Of a DNA stretch of 64,000 nt, positions 49,898 through 58,620 are shown in pieces. Within the stretch, counting starts at the first letter, position 1. Each line of letters starts with the position of its first letter. A program made the translations under genes and the position numbers. The notes beneath the pieces are model-generated. The model was not told the origin of the DNA. It was given only the letters and a program-made list of their open reading frames with translations, and searched no databases. The DNA comes from Aquimonas voraii (GTDB lineage Bacteria; Pseudomonadota; Gammaproteobacteria; Xanthomonadales; Xanthomonadaceae). The DNA is taken from positions 27,658-91,657 of the forward strand of contig NZ_FNAG01000015.1 in the NCBI RefSeq assembly GCF_900101825.1. The letters run 5' to 3'.

Positions 49898-51129
49898 GCA
49901 CCGCGGCAGCCACGTCCAACACGAACTGGTGGCAGCGCCTGCCGCCCAAGCAGAAGCAGATCATCACCATCGCGGGCTCGCTCGTCGGGCTCCTGGTTGT
50001 CGTGCTGCCGTTCCTCGACAGCGGTCCGACCATCCAGACCACACCGTCAGCGCCGCGGGCGGTCGCCGACATTCTGCCGACCGGGGCTTCGCGCGAGCTG
50101 GGCCTTGCGGGGCTTGCCGCCGAGGTGGATGCACTGAAGCGCGACCTCGCGGAGCGCGATGCCAAGCTGGCTGCGCTGCAGGGCCAGATCGAGGAGAACA
50201 AGACCGCCGGCCCGGCGCCGCAGGATTCCGGCGCCCCGATGTCCGATGAAGCTCGCGAGTTGTCCGAGGAAATGCTCGCGCGCTTGGCGCTGCTCGAATC
50301 CCGCGTGGGAGGAGGGCAGGGCGGCGCCGTCGCACCGCCAGCGCCGCAGCAGGCTCCGCGCGCCCCCGGCATGCAGCCGCCAGGTGTGCCGCCGCAGCAG
50401 CCGGGCCAGCCACAAGCGGATGCGCAGCCATTGATCCGTGTGCCGGCACTGCGCTCGATCACAGCCGTGCCCGAGGAAGCGGCAACCGCAGAGCAGACCG
50501 ATGCCGAGGACACCCGCGTTGCCTACTTGCCGTCGGGCAGCATCATCCAGGGCGTGATGCTGACGGGCCTCGATGCCCCCACTGGCCGCGGCTCGCGCCA
50601 GGACCCGGTCCCCGTGCTGGTCCGCATCAAGCACGACGCGATCCTGCCGAACCGGTTCCGCGCCGATATCAAGGAGTGCTTCATGTTGTTGGCAGGCATG
50701 GGTGACCTCTCCAGCGAGCGAGCCTACCTGCGCGGCGAGAGCTTCTCCTGCGTCCGCGAGGACGGCGGCGTGGTCGACGTCCCGCTCAACGTCTATGCAG
50801 TGGGCGAGGACGGCAAGGCCGGCCTGCGCGGGACGCTGGTCTCGAAGCAGGGTCAGGCCATCGGCAAGGCGATGCTCGCCGGTATCGCACAGAGCACGAG
50901 CCAGGCCTTCTCGCGCGGCGGCATCGGAACCGGCAACACCGGTTCGGTCGACCTCAACAACGCCGCTGAGAGCGGCCTCTATGGCGGCGCCGGCTCAGCC
51001 CTCGATCGCGTCGCGCAGTTCTACATCGATCTGGCCGAACAGATCTTCCCTGTCATCGAAGTCAGCGCGGGGCGCGATGTCTCGCTCGTCCTCGTGAAGG
51101 GCGCCGAGATACGGATGGTCCGTAGCTGA
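49894..51129 (+). CDS. traB: Conjugal transfer protein TraB (VirB10-like)
   Basis: A 411-residue TraB/VirB10-like protein with a membrane anchor near residue 25-45 (IITIAGSLVGLLVVVLPFLD). A coiled coil follows (VDALKRDLAERDAKLAALQG), then a long proline/glutamine-rich periplasmic linker. The C-terminal beta-barrel domain contains AYLPSGSIIQGVMLTGLDAP, LVRIKHDAILPNRFRADIKE and GVVDVPLNVYAVGEDGKAGL. It spans from inner to outer membrane in the T4SS core. Confidence 0.94.
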   Translation: MSTAAATSNTNWWQRLPPKQKQIITIAGSLVGLLVVVLPFLDSGPTIQTTPSAPRAVADILPTGASRELGLAGLAAEVDALKRDLAERDAKLAALQGQIEENKTAGPAPQDSGAPMSDEARELSEEMLARLALLESRVGGGQGGAVAPPAPQQAPRAPGMQPPGVPPQQPGQPQADAQPLIRVPALRSITAVPEEAATAEQTDAEDTRVAYLPSGSIIQGVMLTGLDAPTGRGSRQDPVPVLVRIKHDAILPNRFRADIKECFMLLAGMGDLSSERAYLRGESFSCVREDGGVVDVPLNVYAVGEDGKAGLRGTLVSKQGQAIGKAMLAGIAQSTSQAFSRGGIGTGNTGSVDLNNAAESGLYGGAGSALDRVAQFYIDLAEQIFPVIEVSAGRDVSLVLVKGAEIRMVRS

Positions 51130-51134
51130 TCGGA

Positions 51135-51200
51135 CTTCCCGATATCCCCCCGAAATCGGCTGCATTCCGAACAACTGGTGCGAAACGCGCCCCCTAAGCT
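51135..51200 (+). promoter_or_regulatory. Conserved promoter box, copy C (traV)
   Basis: CTTCCCGATATC (51135-51146), 29 bases, TGGTGC (51176), then -10-like TAAGCT (51195-51200). Located between traB and traV, it gives traV and the pilin gene a separate, probably coregulated promoter. Confidence 0.65.
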
Positions 51201-51221
51201 GACGTCATCAGGAGGTCACTC

Positions 51222-51761
51222 ATGTCCATGAACCGCTCGCTGTTCGTTGCCGTCGTTGGGGCGCTCACGCTCCTCCAGGTGGGCTGCGGCACCACCAGCA
51301 AGTTCACCTGCGGCGCGCCGCAGGGGATTCCCTGTCTCTCCGTGCAGGAGGTCTACGACCGCACGGAGTTCTCCAGTTCGATCACTGCCGAGAGCCAGCC
51401 GCCGGCTGCTTCCATGCCCGCTGCGTCTCTGAGCTACACCTCACCAGACACCGTCCGGCCAGCACCGGTCGTCATCGAGGAGGGCTCGCTGATGATCGCC
51501 CCCACGGACAGCTCGCCCGCGCCTGTCTCCGACGCCCTGCTGACTGGTGCCCGAGTGATTCGCGTCTGGGTCGCGCCGTGGGAAGACCGCCGCGGCGACC
51601 TGCACATGAGTGGCTACGTCTTCAGCGAGGTCCAGGGCCGTCGCTGGCGCGTGGGCAACACCCCGCCGGCAAGCCGTCCGGTTCTCCGCCTCCTCGAATC
51701 CGCCTCGAATCCTCCGAATCCCTCGAGCCCCGATCCCGCGCCCGCCGGCGCTGGCTCCTGA
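51222..51761 (+). CDS. traV: Conjugal transfer lipoprotein TraV
   Basis: A 179-residue lipoprotein with lipobox VGCG (LTLLQVGC) after a short signal peptide. The mature N-terminus has the TraV features CGTTSKFTCGAPQGIPCLSV with further cysteines. A proline-rich middle is followed by VIRVWVAPWEDRRGDLHMSG, the usual TraV tail motif. It anchors the T4SS core to the outer membrane. The start has AGGAGGT upstream. Confidence 0.92.
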   Translation: MSMNRSLFVAVVGALTLLQVGCGTTSKFTCGAPQGIPCLSVQEVYDRTEFSSSITAESQPPAASMPAASLSYTSPDTVRPAPVVIEEGSLMIAPTDSSPAPVSDALLTGARVIRVWVAPWEDRRGDLHMSGYVFSEVQGRRWRVGNTPPASRPVLRLLESASNPPNPSSPDPAPAGAGS

Positions 51762-51805
51762 CGTTACCCGCTGCACCTACCCACCCGCACCAAAGGAGAT
51801 TTGTC

Positions 51806-52174
51806 ATGAAGCGTAATCTCGCCCTGCTGTCCCTGATCCCGCTGCTGCTGATCGGCCCGGACGCCCTCGCGATCAGCTCCACCACGCCGGATGGCGTGAC
51901 CGTCGTCAATGCCGATGGCCCCTTCCAGCAGCTGCTGGGCCTCGTGGTTGGTCTCGCCACGGGTGCGCTTGGTAAGGCGCTGGCCATCATTGCGTTCATC
52001 GTCGGCCTCGTCATGGGCGTCGCGCGCCAGTCGATCATGGGCTTCCTGATCGGCGCCGCCTTCGCGGTCATCCTGGCCTTCGGCCCCGCGATGCTGATCA
52101 GCATCTTCTCCGCGACCTTGCCGGCTGCAGCTCCTGCGGCCGTGGTTGCCCCCGCCGTGTTTCCGGTCGGCTGA
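51806..52174 (+). CDS. traA: Putative conjugative pilin (TraA/VirB2-like)
   Basis: A 122-residue protein with signal peptide (LALLSLIPLLLIGPDALA) and two hydrophobic helices (LLGLVVGLATGALGKALAII plus AFIVGLVMGV, and MGFLIGAAFAVILAFGPAML), the layout of TrbC/VirB2/TraA pilins. It has AAAGGAG upstream and lies between traV and the TraC-like fragments. In F the pilin gene comes first; here it follows traV. Confidence 0.78.
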   Translation: MKRNLALLSLIPLLLIGPDALAISSTTPDGVTVVNADGPFQQLLGLVVGLATGALGKALAIIAFIVGLVMGVARQSIMGFLIGAAFAVILAFGPAMLISIFSATLPAAAPAAVVAPAVFPVG

Positions 52175-52204
52175 GCCACAAACCCCACTCGCAGGAGCGA
52201 ACCC

Positions 52205-52738
52205 ATGAAGACCACGACCCAGACTTTGGCTACCCACGTTGCAGATCACGGCGGCGATCAGCGCGACGCGCTGATCACCGTCGCCCCCGGTGTGTGCGGA
52301 TTCGGCTTTGTTGTCGAAGAGATGTTCAAGGATGGCGAACTTCTCAAGCGGCTCAGCGAGAAACTTATCCCGGCGAAACCGTTTGGAGCCAAGTGGCTCG
52401 TCCACGACTTGCCGAAAGCCGAAGTCGATCGCCTCATCGCCCGGGGGAGCGTGAAGGGACCCATCACCCCCGGTGAGCCCAATCGTCCCTTCCTGCTCAT
52501 GGTCATGCTGAAGGACAGCGCCGACGCTGCGACTGAGCGGCTCGTTCGTGCTGCCCGCGACTCGACTGCCGAGCTGCTGACCTCGTTGGGACTCGGTCAT
52601 GAGCCTTTGACCAGCGACGGCTGCCGCCAGCTTGACCAGGCCTATCTTGACGAGTTCCGCGCGGTCGATGGATTCGATCAGCCGTACTGGCTGGGCAGCC
52701 AAGTCAGCGTGGGCGAGGAGCGAGTCCATGCGGGATAG
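52205..52738 (+). CDS. Short protein resembling the TraC N-terminal domain
   Basis: A 177-residue protein. The N-terminal part (LITVAPGVCGFGFVVEEMFK, then KPFGAKWLVHDLPK) resembles the N-terminal, ATPase-free region of TraC/VirB4 proteins and also the neighbouring 85-residue protein. The remainder continues with FLLMVMLKDSADAATERLVR. No Walker motifs occur. It could be a stand-alone TraC N-domain or a remnant. Its stop overlaps the next start by 11 bases. Confidence 0.5.
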   Translation: MKTTTQTLATHVADHGGDQRDALITVAPGVCGFGFVVEEMFKDGELLKRLSEKLIPAKPFGAKWLVHDLPKAEVDRLIARGSVKGPITPGEPNRPFLLMVMLKDSADAATERLVRAARDSTAELLTSLGLGHEPLTSDGCRQLDQAYLDEFRAVDGFDQPYWLGSQVSVGEERVHAG

Positions 52739-52985
52739 AACCGAAACCTTGGCGGGGGTTTTCGGGGTCGTCCAGAGTTACGACGATGACGAAGGGCTCT
52801 TCGTCATCGCGCCGGGGGAGTTCGGATTCGGGGTGATCGCAGATCCCCTGACCGGGATGGACGAGAGCACGGCCGAGAAGATGAACCAGCTGCTCACGCT
52901 CCCGTTCCCAGCGGGCGCGATGATGCAGATCTCCTCTGAACTAAAGCCGAGGAGACCCCACGAGGGGAATCCCCTCGATGGGTGA
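52728..52985 (+). CDS. Truncated TraC N-terminus-like protein
   Basis: An 85-residue protein starting MRDRTETLAGVFGVVQSYDD. The pattern FVIAPGEFGFGVIADPLTGM, a run of helix, then LPFPAGAMMQISSELKPRR is that of TraC N-termini (F-type VirB4 ATPase), after which the ATPase should follow but does not. Either a cut gene or a solo domain. The sequence downstream to 53190 has no plus-strand gene. Confidence 0.55.
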   Translation: MRDRTETLAGVFGVVQSYDDDEGLFVIAPGEFGFGVIADPLTGMDESTAEKMNQLLTLPFPAGAMMQISSELKPRRPHEGNPLDG

Positions 52986-53189
52986 GTACGAGCTGCGCTC
53001 GCGGTGGTGCTCGATCAACGCCCGAGCGGGGCTTCAGACCTTGCGGTCAGGGTGGCACGATGATGACCGAGGCGCGTAGCGGTTGCCACGGTTGACACCT
53101 GGGTGGGCGATGGTCGATCAGTGCCACTGGATCAGCTGCAATGGAGCAAAGGGCTTTCCTTGGCCGTCGCTTCGGGACGGGCAGGGAAA

Positions 53190-53211
53190 GCCCCCGGCAC
53201 AAGGCCGGGGG
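53190..53211 (-). terminator. Hairpin terminator of the 53218 gene
   Basis: GCCCCCGGC and GCCGGGGG pair across a 5-base loop, immediately after the stop on the minus strand and followed by CTTTCC. Confidence 0.65.
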
Positions 53212-53217
53212 TGAGAC

Positions 53218-54033
53218 TTACCAGTCGTAGCTCGGAGCCCCATCGATGAAAGGAGCGTCTGCCGCCAGACGGATGTAACTCAGGCCATGGGCACGCGCGT
53301 GCTGCACGACCGCCGCGAGCCCGTCCGACAGACCAGGAATGCTCTCGGGCACCGTGTCTGCGACATGCAGCAACCAGCCGTCATCGCCGCTCATGCTCAC
53401 GACCATCCAGGGCGTGGGCGATCTGCCCGAATCGAAGAGATCGCGCTCTGCCTCAGTCACGTGGCCGGTAGAGACGACCAGGTAGCTTTCAACGTCGTGT
53501 CCGGCCGCATGCGCGGACGCGATAGAAAGGATGGCCGCGAGAGCCTCCCTGTCGGCATAGCGCGTCGCCGAGGCCGCCGCGTGCAAGGTCTGGTCGACAT
53601 CGACCGTGCCCTCCGGGCCCGCCTCCTCGACGAAACTGAGGACGAGTCCAGCGAGTGCGGACCAGTCGTCGAACTCGCCCGGCAGTCCCAGCGCCTCGGT
53701 GGTCAGCGCTAGCCTCTTGTCGGCGCAATCAGTGGCGATTTCCAGTCCCGACGCACGTTCGAGACTTTCGATAAATCGGTCGCGCTGGTCATCGATGTTG
53801 CCGGCACCGAGGCTGACCCAGACCCTGCCGCGCGTGGTCTCAAGACCAAGGTGAATTTCGCCCAGCGTGGTCACGGTTCGGATGCATTCGTCGGTGGCAC
53901 CGGTTTCGGATTCCCAACGGATCTCGCGCACTGCGGGCAGACGGGCTTTGATGTCCGCCAGGCGCAGGGCTTGAACGTGGTCGTGCAGCTGGCGCTGGAG
54001 GATGGTCACCAGCGTGTAGAGATTCTCGTGCAT
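53218..54033 (-). CDS. DUF5983-like hypothetical protein
   Basis: A 271-residue protein starting MHENLYTLVTILQRQLHDHV (GGAG 8 bases upstream). The C-terminal domain (YLVVSTGHVTEAERDLFDSG, WLLHVADTV and the terminal YDW) matches the DUF5983 pattern found in plasmid and ICE proteins. The N-terminal 150 residues are unassigned. No signal peptide. It is likely monocistronic with its own terminator. Confidence 0.72.
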   Translation of the reverse strand: MHENLYTLVTILQRQLHDHVQALRLADIKARLPAVREIRWESETGATDECIRTVTTLGEIHLGLETTRGRVWVSLGAGNIDDQRDRFIESLERASGLEIATDCADKRLALTTEALGLPGEFDDWSALAGLVLSFVEEAGPEGTVDVDQTLHAAASATRYADREALAAILSIASAHAAGHDVESYLVVSTGHVTEAERDLFDSGRSPTPWMVVSMSGDDGWLLHVADTVPESIPGLSDGLAAVVQHARAHGLSYIRLAADAPFIDGAPSYDW

Positions 54034-54290
54034 GTGATGCTCCGTTGCGTTTGGCGCGCCGATCACGCGGCGGCATGGGAGGGGTTCGAAGCCATGACGC
54101 GCGCACGCATCCCCGACGGGGAGACATGCTCTCGCGTTGGGGTAGGCCGGTAGGCTGGTGTGTGCTCAATCATGGCCCGAGCGGGGCGCTACAGCCGCGA
54201 GGCTGCGAAAGGGGTGAAGTGAGTTGTTCCCGCGGGCCTTGCCAAGCCGAAGCGCGCCGGAACAACCCCGCGCGAGCCGGGTTGGGTGGG

Positions 54291-54617
54291 TCAGAACCTG
54301 CGCTGCAGGTCCTCGGGCGTGGGCCGCCAGCGGGCGGGATCGGGTGCCGCGGCGACGGCATTGAGCGCGTTGAACGTGGCGGGGCCGAGTTCGAAGGCGC
54401 GCTCGCGCAACTGCTGCAGCCCTTGCCGGCTGCGCTCGATGTCAGGCTCGAGCTCGAGGAAGCGGAGTTGGGCCGAGTAGCGGCCGCAGGCGCGGTCGGT
54501 CTCAACAAGCTGTTGGTCGTAGCCGGACAGCTGGCACGCAAGGGTGTGCGCCAGGTTTCGCACGGACGGCGGGAGCAGACCTGCAGACATTCCGTCTGCG
54601 GTATCAAGGGTGTGCAT
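54291..54617 (-). CDS. Small hypothetical protein
   Basis: A 108-residue helical protein from MHTLDTADGMSAGLLPPSVR (TGGAG upstream). It has coiled-coil-like stretches (LACQLSGYDQQLVETDR, IERSRQGLQQLRERAFEL). The longer upstream frame is unlike coding sequence. The start is preceded by a short dyad (GTCTCC/GGAGAC). Function unknown. Confidence 0.62.
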   Translation of the reverse strand: MHTLDTADGMSAGLLPPSVRNLAHTLACQLSGYDQQLVETDRACGRYSAQLRFLELEPDIERSRQGLQQLRERAFELGPATFNALNAVAAAPDPARWRPTPEDLQRRF

Positions 54618-54862
54618 GGTGAGTCTCCAGGCGAAGCGGAGACGCACGAACCCCCTGGTGCGGGGATCGGGTCCCCGCGGGGTGACTGGGCTAGGCCCGG
54701 TGTGCTCCTTCAAGCCGGGAGCGGCGGCGCACGCAGCGGGGCTGCGATCTAGACCAAGGCTACTGCGTGACGATAACGGGGGCCAGAGGTTGACAGCTGG
54801 CGAACCGAAGAGGGGCGCGCATCTTGGTGCTGCATCATGCGCCCGCATTGGCGCTCTGCAGC

Positions 54863-55060
54863 TTACAGATCTGAGCGCGGCAATGCTTGTCTGTGCGAGT
54901 GATCCAGCAGGCGCTGCAATGCAGCTCGGACACAAGGCGATGCCTCCTCGATCGCTGCAGGTGGCAGGCGCGCCGATGGACTGCTGCCGCCAAGCATGAG
55001 ACCTACAAGTACCGGGGCATCAACGAGAATGAACGCGGCCGAGTTCGGGCCTGGACTCAT
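54863..55060 (-). CDS. Small hypothetical protein
   Basis: A 65-residue frame from MSPGPNSAAFILVDAPVLVG with GAGGAG upstream, 13 bases after the stop of the next upstream gene. The N-terminus could be a membrane segment (AAFILVDAPVLVGLMLGG). It would form a two-gene operon with the membrane protein gene at 55074-55376. Function unknown. Confidence 0.45.
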   Translation of the reverse strand: MSPGPNSAAFILVDAPVLVGLMLGGSSPSARLPPAAIEEASPCVRAALQRLLDHSHRQALPRSDL

Positions 55061-55073
55061 GTTGGGCTGCTCC

Positions 55074-55376
55074 TCAGACTGGGATAGCGCTTGAGCGAAA
55101 GGCGGCAAGAACGGTGGCGACTGCCATCGCTGCGAACCCTGCGGAAAATCCGAATCGAGCCATACGGCCATACCGCGCCGGCAGAACCGGCCTGAGCACA
55201 TCGTCGAACGCGAGGGTGACCAGAGCGATAGCCGCGGCAAGTAGGGCAACGTTGCTGATCGTCCACCCCAGCAAGGAGGACTCAGCACCCAGTGCAGCAG
55301 CTGCAGCGCCGCTGACGATGCGGAGGGCGAAATTGCTCCGGCTTGTGGAGGGCTTTTTGTGGTCTGCCAAGTCCAT
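55074..55376 (-). CDS. Small membrane protein
   Basis: A 100-residue protein from MDLADHKKPSTSRSNFALRI with AAGGA upstream. Three hydrophobic stretches (IVSGAAAAALGAESSLLGWT, ISNVALLAAAIALVTLAF, FSAGFAAMAVATVLAAF) indicate an integral membrane protein. Similar in size and style to the 58075 gene product but without convincing homology. Function unknown. Confidence 0.6.
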   Translation of the reverse strand: MDLADHKKPSTSRSNFALRIVSGAAAAALGAESSLLGWTISNVALLAAAIALVTLAFDDVLRPVLPARYGRMARFGFSAGFAAMAVATVLAAFRSSAIPV

Positions 55377-55413
55377 ATGGGTGTCCTTGTCGCTGAGGTT
55401 GGAGCGAGCCACG

Positions 55414-55668
55414 TCAGGACTCGCGCATAAGCGCTGTGTGACGCCTCCGCCGAACCACCTTTCGCTCCGCTGTCGGCAGCGGGCCATGCGCCTCCGGGAA
55501 GAGCAGGTGCTGGCTCAAGCGCGCTTCTTCAGGCTCGTAGCAGATCGTCTCGCAGGGTTTTTGGGCATGCGGGTGCTCGCCGAAGAGCCAGGCGACGCGC
55601 CACAGGTTCAAGCGAACTTCGGGTTCCGGATTCATGGACGGAGGAATTGAACGAACGAGCGCAAGCAT
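55414..55668 (-). CDS. Small hypothetical protein downstream of the helicase
   Basis: An 84-residue frame starting 9 bases after the helicase stop, so probably in the same operon. It contains MNPEPEVRLNLWRVAWLFGE and a basic end (RKVVRRRRHTALMRES). A start at the second methionine (55635) is equally possible. No family recognised. Confidence 0.45.
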   Translation of the reverse strand: MLALVRSIPPSMNPEPEVRLNLWRVAWLFGEHPHAQKPCETICYEPEEARLSQHLLFPEAHGPLPTAERKVVRRRRHTALMRES

Positions 55669-55677
55669 TCGCCGGAT

Positions 55678-57990
55678 CTACTCGCGCGCAACCGACGCGT
55701 GTCGCCACGCGCCGCGCGTCAATGAGATCCCCACCTCGCCACCCAGGTGATCCCGGAGCACGGCCGTGCGAGGGGAGGGCAGCTTCACCACGATGCCCCA
55801 GCGCGCTCCGGTTGTCGCCTTGATGAAATCGCCCACGCGCACCACGGTGCGCTCTGTGAGCGGGGTGAACTCGGCGTCCGGGGGCAAGGGCGGCGGTGGT
55901 GCCGCGGTGGATGCTGCTGACGTCGAGTTTGAAGAACTGGTGAAGGGCTTTTCCATGCCGATTTCGGCGGCGTAGCGACTGGCCAGAGACGGCTGCAGGC
56001 AGCGCCCGCCGAAGCCACCGCCGAAGAGCGCGCGGTGGACCGAGGCCATGCCGGGCAGATCCATCTCGTAGAGAAAGCGCGAGGCCGCGGCCCCAATGGG
56101 TGTCGGCACCCCGGAACCTGCTGAGATGCTTGCTTCCAGCTCGCGGTCATCCGGATGGATCAGCACGAGCCGCTCCTTGGCGCGGGTGATCGCGACGTAG
56201 GCCAGGCGACGCTCCTCCTCAAGGTTCGAGCGAGGCGAGGGAAAGCCGCCACCCCAGCCGGGCACGATGACCAGCGGCGCCTCCGCGCCCTTCGCCCGAT
56301 GGATCGAGGTGATGCGCAGGTGGTCGCCCTGTGGCTTGATCCGGTTGGCCACCTCGTCGATGGCCTGCAGGAAGCTGCCGATCGTTTCGTGTTCGCCGGC
56401 GAGGGTGAGGAAGGCGGTGATGTTGCCCAGCTGGGCCGCCGCGCGCTCCGGGGTGCTGGCGCTGCGCTCGATCCCCGCGATCAGGTCGATCGCCGTGGCG
56501 TAGCGCTTCAAGACAGCACTCGGCGACTGCGTCGCATAGCGACCGCTCTCGATGTCGGCGATGGCCGCGGCTCGCCGCGCGAGGTTGCCCTGCACTGGAC
56601 CCTGCAGCCGCGCGATGTGCGGATTGAGGGCAGGGCCCAGGCGCTGGCGCGCGAGCGCTGCGCGCAGGACATCGCCCTTGATCTTCTCGCTGGTGGCGCG
56701 GTCGAGGTAGAGGGTCGGCGTGCCGATCAGCGCATCGAGGTAGACCGAGAGCACGCTCGGCTCGGTCGGCAGCTTGCCGGCGGCGAGGTGCAGCGCCCCC
56801 GTCAGCATGGCCAGCTCCGGGGAGCGCAGCAGGCTCTCGCGGCCCTCGACCACGAAGGGGATGTCCGCCTTGGTGAGTTCGAACTCGAAGGGCAGGGCAT
56901 GCTCGAAGTTGCGGACGAGCATCAGCACTTCGTGCAGGCGATGCTGCGCGGCCAGACCGGACAGTAGACCCACGAGCCCGCTGCTGGCGCCGGCTGCCAC
57001 GGCCAGGCGCTCGATGGCCGTGTCCGGGCAGCTCGGCGCGCTGACCACGATGTGGTCGTCGCGCTCTCGGTTGTGGCTGATGAGTGCATTCGCCATCAGC
57101 GACACGCGCGGCCCGTAGCGGAAGGTGCGGCTCAGGGTGAAGCGGGTGCAGGGGCTGAACGCCTCCGCGAAGCGGCGGGTCATGATCTCGACGCGACTGC
57201 CGCGGAAGCCGTAGATCGCTTGGTCGGCGTCGCCGCAGGCCGCCACGGAGGCCGAGTCGCCGGCGAGCCCGCGGAGGAACTCGAACTGGATCTCGTTGGT
57301 GTCCTGGAATTCGTCGACGAGGATGTGATCGAGCCGCCCCTGAAGCTGCAGCCAGAGCTCCGGACGTTCCTTCAGCAGGACGAGTAGGTCGAACAGCATG
57401 TCGTCGTAGCTGCGCGCGCCGCGGCCTGCGTCGATCTCTGCGAGCCGGGTGGATTCCAGCGCCTTGAAGGCCGGCACGAAGATCGCGAATTCCGGCTTCA
57501 GCTGCGAGCGCTGGAAGGTTTCTTCGGGCGGCGCCAGCGTCGCCTTGGCGCGGGTCACGAAGCCCAGGAATTCCTGAAACACATCGGCACCGGGGCGCAT
57601 GCCGCGAAAGGCCTTCGCCCACATCGGCTGGAGTGCGTGCCGAGCGCGTGCTTCCCAGAAGCCTTCTCCGGGCTCGATGCGCGCATCCGGCAGCTCGCCG
57701 CGGCGCACGAAGTGCTGGAGGAAGGCCAGCGCCAGCGAGTGATAGGTGTGGACCTTGGGTTGCTCGCCGGGCAGCCGTTTGGCCAGACGCGACTGGAACT
57801 CCAGCTGGGCGGACTTGCCGAACTGCAGGCACAGGATGCGGCTCGGTTGTGCACCGCGCTCCACCAGCCGGGCGATGCGCTCGACGAGGGTTGTCGTCTT
57901 GCCGCTGCCGGCGACGGCGCTGATGAGCGCGTGGCCGTGCCCGTGATCGGCCACGGCCTGCTGTTCGTCGGTGAACGTCTTCGTGCTCAT
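55678..57990 (-). CDS. UvrD/Rep-family superfamily 1 helicase
   Basis: A 770-residue SF1A helicase. Motif I is ALISAVAGSGKTTTLVERIA near residue 25, motif Ia lies in VHTYHSLALAFL, motif II is HILVDEFQDTNEIQFEF near 222, motif III is CGDADQAIYGFRGS, and motif IV/V/VI include ITSIHRAKGAEAPLVIVPGW and LAYVAITRAKERLVLIHP. The C-terminal 120 residues end in a domain with a VVRVGDFIKATTGARWGIVV segment typical of UvrD-like tails. Likely 3'-5' DNA unwinding in plasmid repair or replication. Its start codon lies in a segment that is duplicated at 58521-58611. Confidence 0.92.
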   Translation of the reverse strand: MSTKTFTDEQQAVADHGHGHALISAVAGSGKTTTLVERIARLVERGAQPSRILCLQFGKSAQLEFQSRLAKRLPGEQPKVHTYHSLALAFLQHFVRRGELPDARIEPGEGFWEARARHALQPMWAKAFRGMRPGADVFQEFLGFVTRAKATLAPPEETFQRSQLKPEFAIFVPAFKALESTRLAEIDAGRGARSYDDMLFDLLVLLKERPELWLQLQGRLDHILVDEFQDTNEIQFEFLRGLAGDSASVAACGDADQAIYGFRGSRVEIMTRRFAEAFSPCTRFTLSRTFRYGPRVSLMANALISHNRERDDHIVVSAPSCPDTAIERLAVAAGASSGLVGLLSGLAAQHRLHEVLMLVRNFEHALPFEFELTKADIPFVVEGRESLLRSPELAMLTGALHLAAGKLPTEPSVLSVYLDALIGTPTLYLDRATSEKIKGDVLRAALARQRLGPALNPHIARLQGPVQGNLARRAAAIADIESGRYATQSPSAVLKRYATAIDLIAGIERSASTPERAAAQLGNITAFLTLAGEHETIGSFLQAIDEVANRIKPQGDHLRITSIHRAKGAEAPLVIVPGWGGGFPSPRSNLEEERRLAYVAITRAKERLVLIHPDDRELEASISAGSGVPTPIGAAASRFLYEMDLPGMASVHRALFGGGFGGRCLQPSLASRYAAEIGMEKPFTSSSNSTSAASTAAPPPPLPPDAEFTPLTERTVVRVGDFIKATTGARWGIVVKLPSPRTAVLRDHLGGEVGISLTRGAWRHASVARE

Positions 57991-58611
57991 GCTGCGATTG
58001 TCGCAGCCGGCGCCGCGCTGCCAAGTTGGATCAGCAGGTTATCCGGTGCTCAGCCGAGCGACGAGGTCGCCACGTTACAGGTTCTCCACGAAGCGCTGTG
58101 CTGCAAAGATGAGTCCTAGCGCGAGTCCCAGTCCGGCCACAGTAGGAGCCAGGGATACTCCGCTGATGGCCATCACTGCGCTGGCTACGAGGCACAGAAG
58201 AGCAGGAAGAAAGCTACGACTGGCTGCTGAGAGTATCGCGAGCGTGGGCAGAATCGCGGCGATCAAGCTGGCCGCCGTGGAGGCAAAGAGTGCCGAGGAC
58301 GCGACAGTCAAGGCAGCGCCAACGAGGAACCAGCTCGTCTCCCGAGTGACAGTCCGCGGATCGAGATAGGAATGAATCAAGGGATACTCTCCGCGCTTTG
58401 GCATGATCTCCATGTGGCTCTCATCGCGTTCCTGGTTCGCGTTCGCTGTCGGCGCTCGGAGGAGGTTACCTGATGATGGTCTACAGGCTGCTTCCACGTA
58501 GCTTTCCTCCCGGAACATGGCCGTGATCGGCCGCAAGGTGTTGCTCGTCAGTGAGGGTTCGTGTTCTCAGGCTGCGATTGTCGCAGCCGGCGCCGCGCAG
58601 CCAACTTGGAT
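57941..58611. repeat. Ungapped 91-base direct repeat around the helicase start
   Basis: 57941-58031 (helicase first 17 codons plus upstream) and 58521-58611 align without gaps at an offset of 580. Both contain CTGCGATTGTCGCAGCCGGC, a GCTGCGA/TCGCAGC dyad. In the distal copy the helicase ATG has become CTG. The small membrane protein gene lies between the copies. Confidence 0.8.
58075..58413 (-). CDS. Small membrane protein between duplicated segments
   Basis: A 112-residue protein from MEIMPKRGEYPLIHSYLDPR. Three or four hydrophobic helices (WFLVGAALTVASSALFASTA, SLIAAILPTLAILSAA, FLPALLCLVASAVMAISGVS, GLGLALGLIFAAQRF). The start at 58413 is tentative; MPKRGEY four codons later has GGAG upstream. 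Function unknown. Confidence 0.6.
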   Translation of the reverse strand: MEIMPKRGEYPLIHSYLDPRTVTRETSWFLVGAALTVASSALFASTAASLIAAILPTLAILSAASRSFLPALLCLVASAVMAISGVSLAPTVAGLGLALGLIFAAQRFVENL

Positions 58612-58620
58612 CTTTGCTAC

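Noticed and set aside
54034..54290. Gene in the gap upstream of the DUF5983-like gene
   Set aside because: Frames on both strands lack starts with ribosome sites and look like GC-rich shadow; only promoter and terminator-like sequence is plausible.
55426..55450. Iteron-like CGCATAAGCGCTGTGTGACG
   Set aside because: A single copy with an insertion in the middle, inside a coding frame and far from repA; likely chance.
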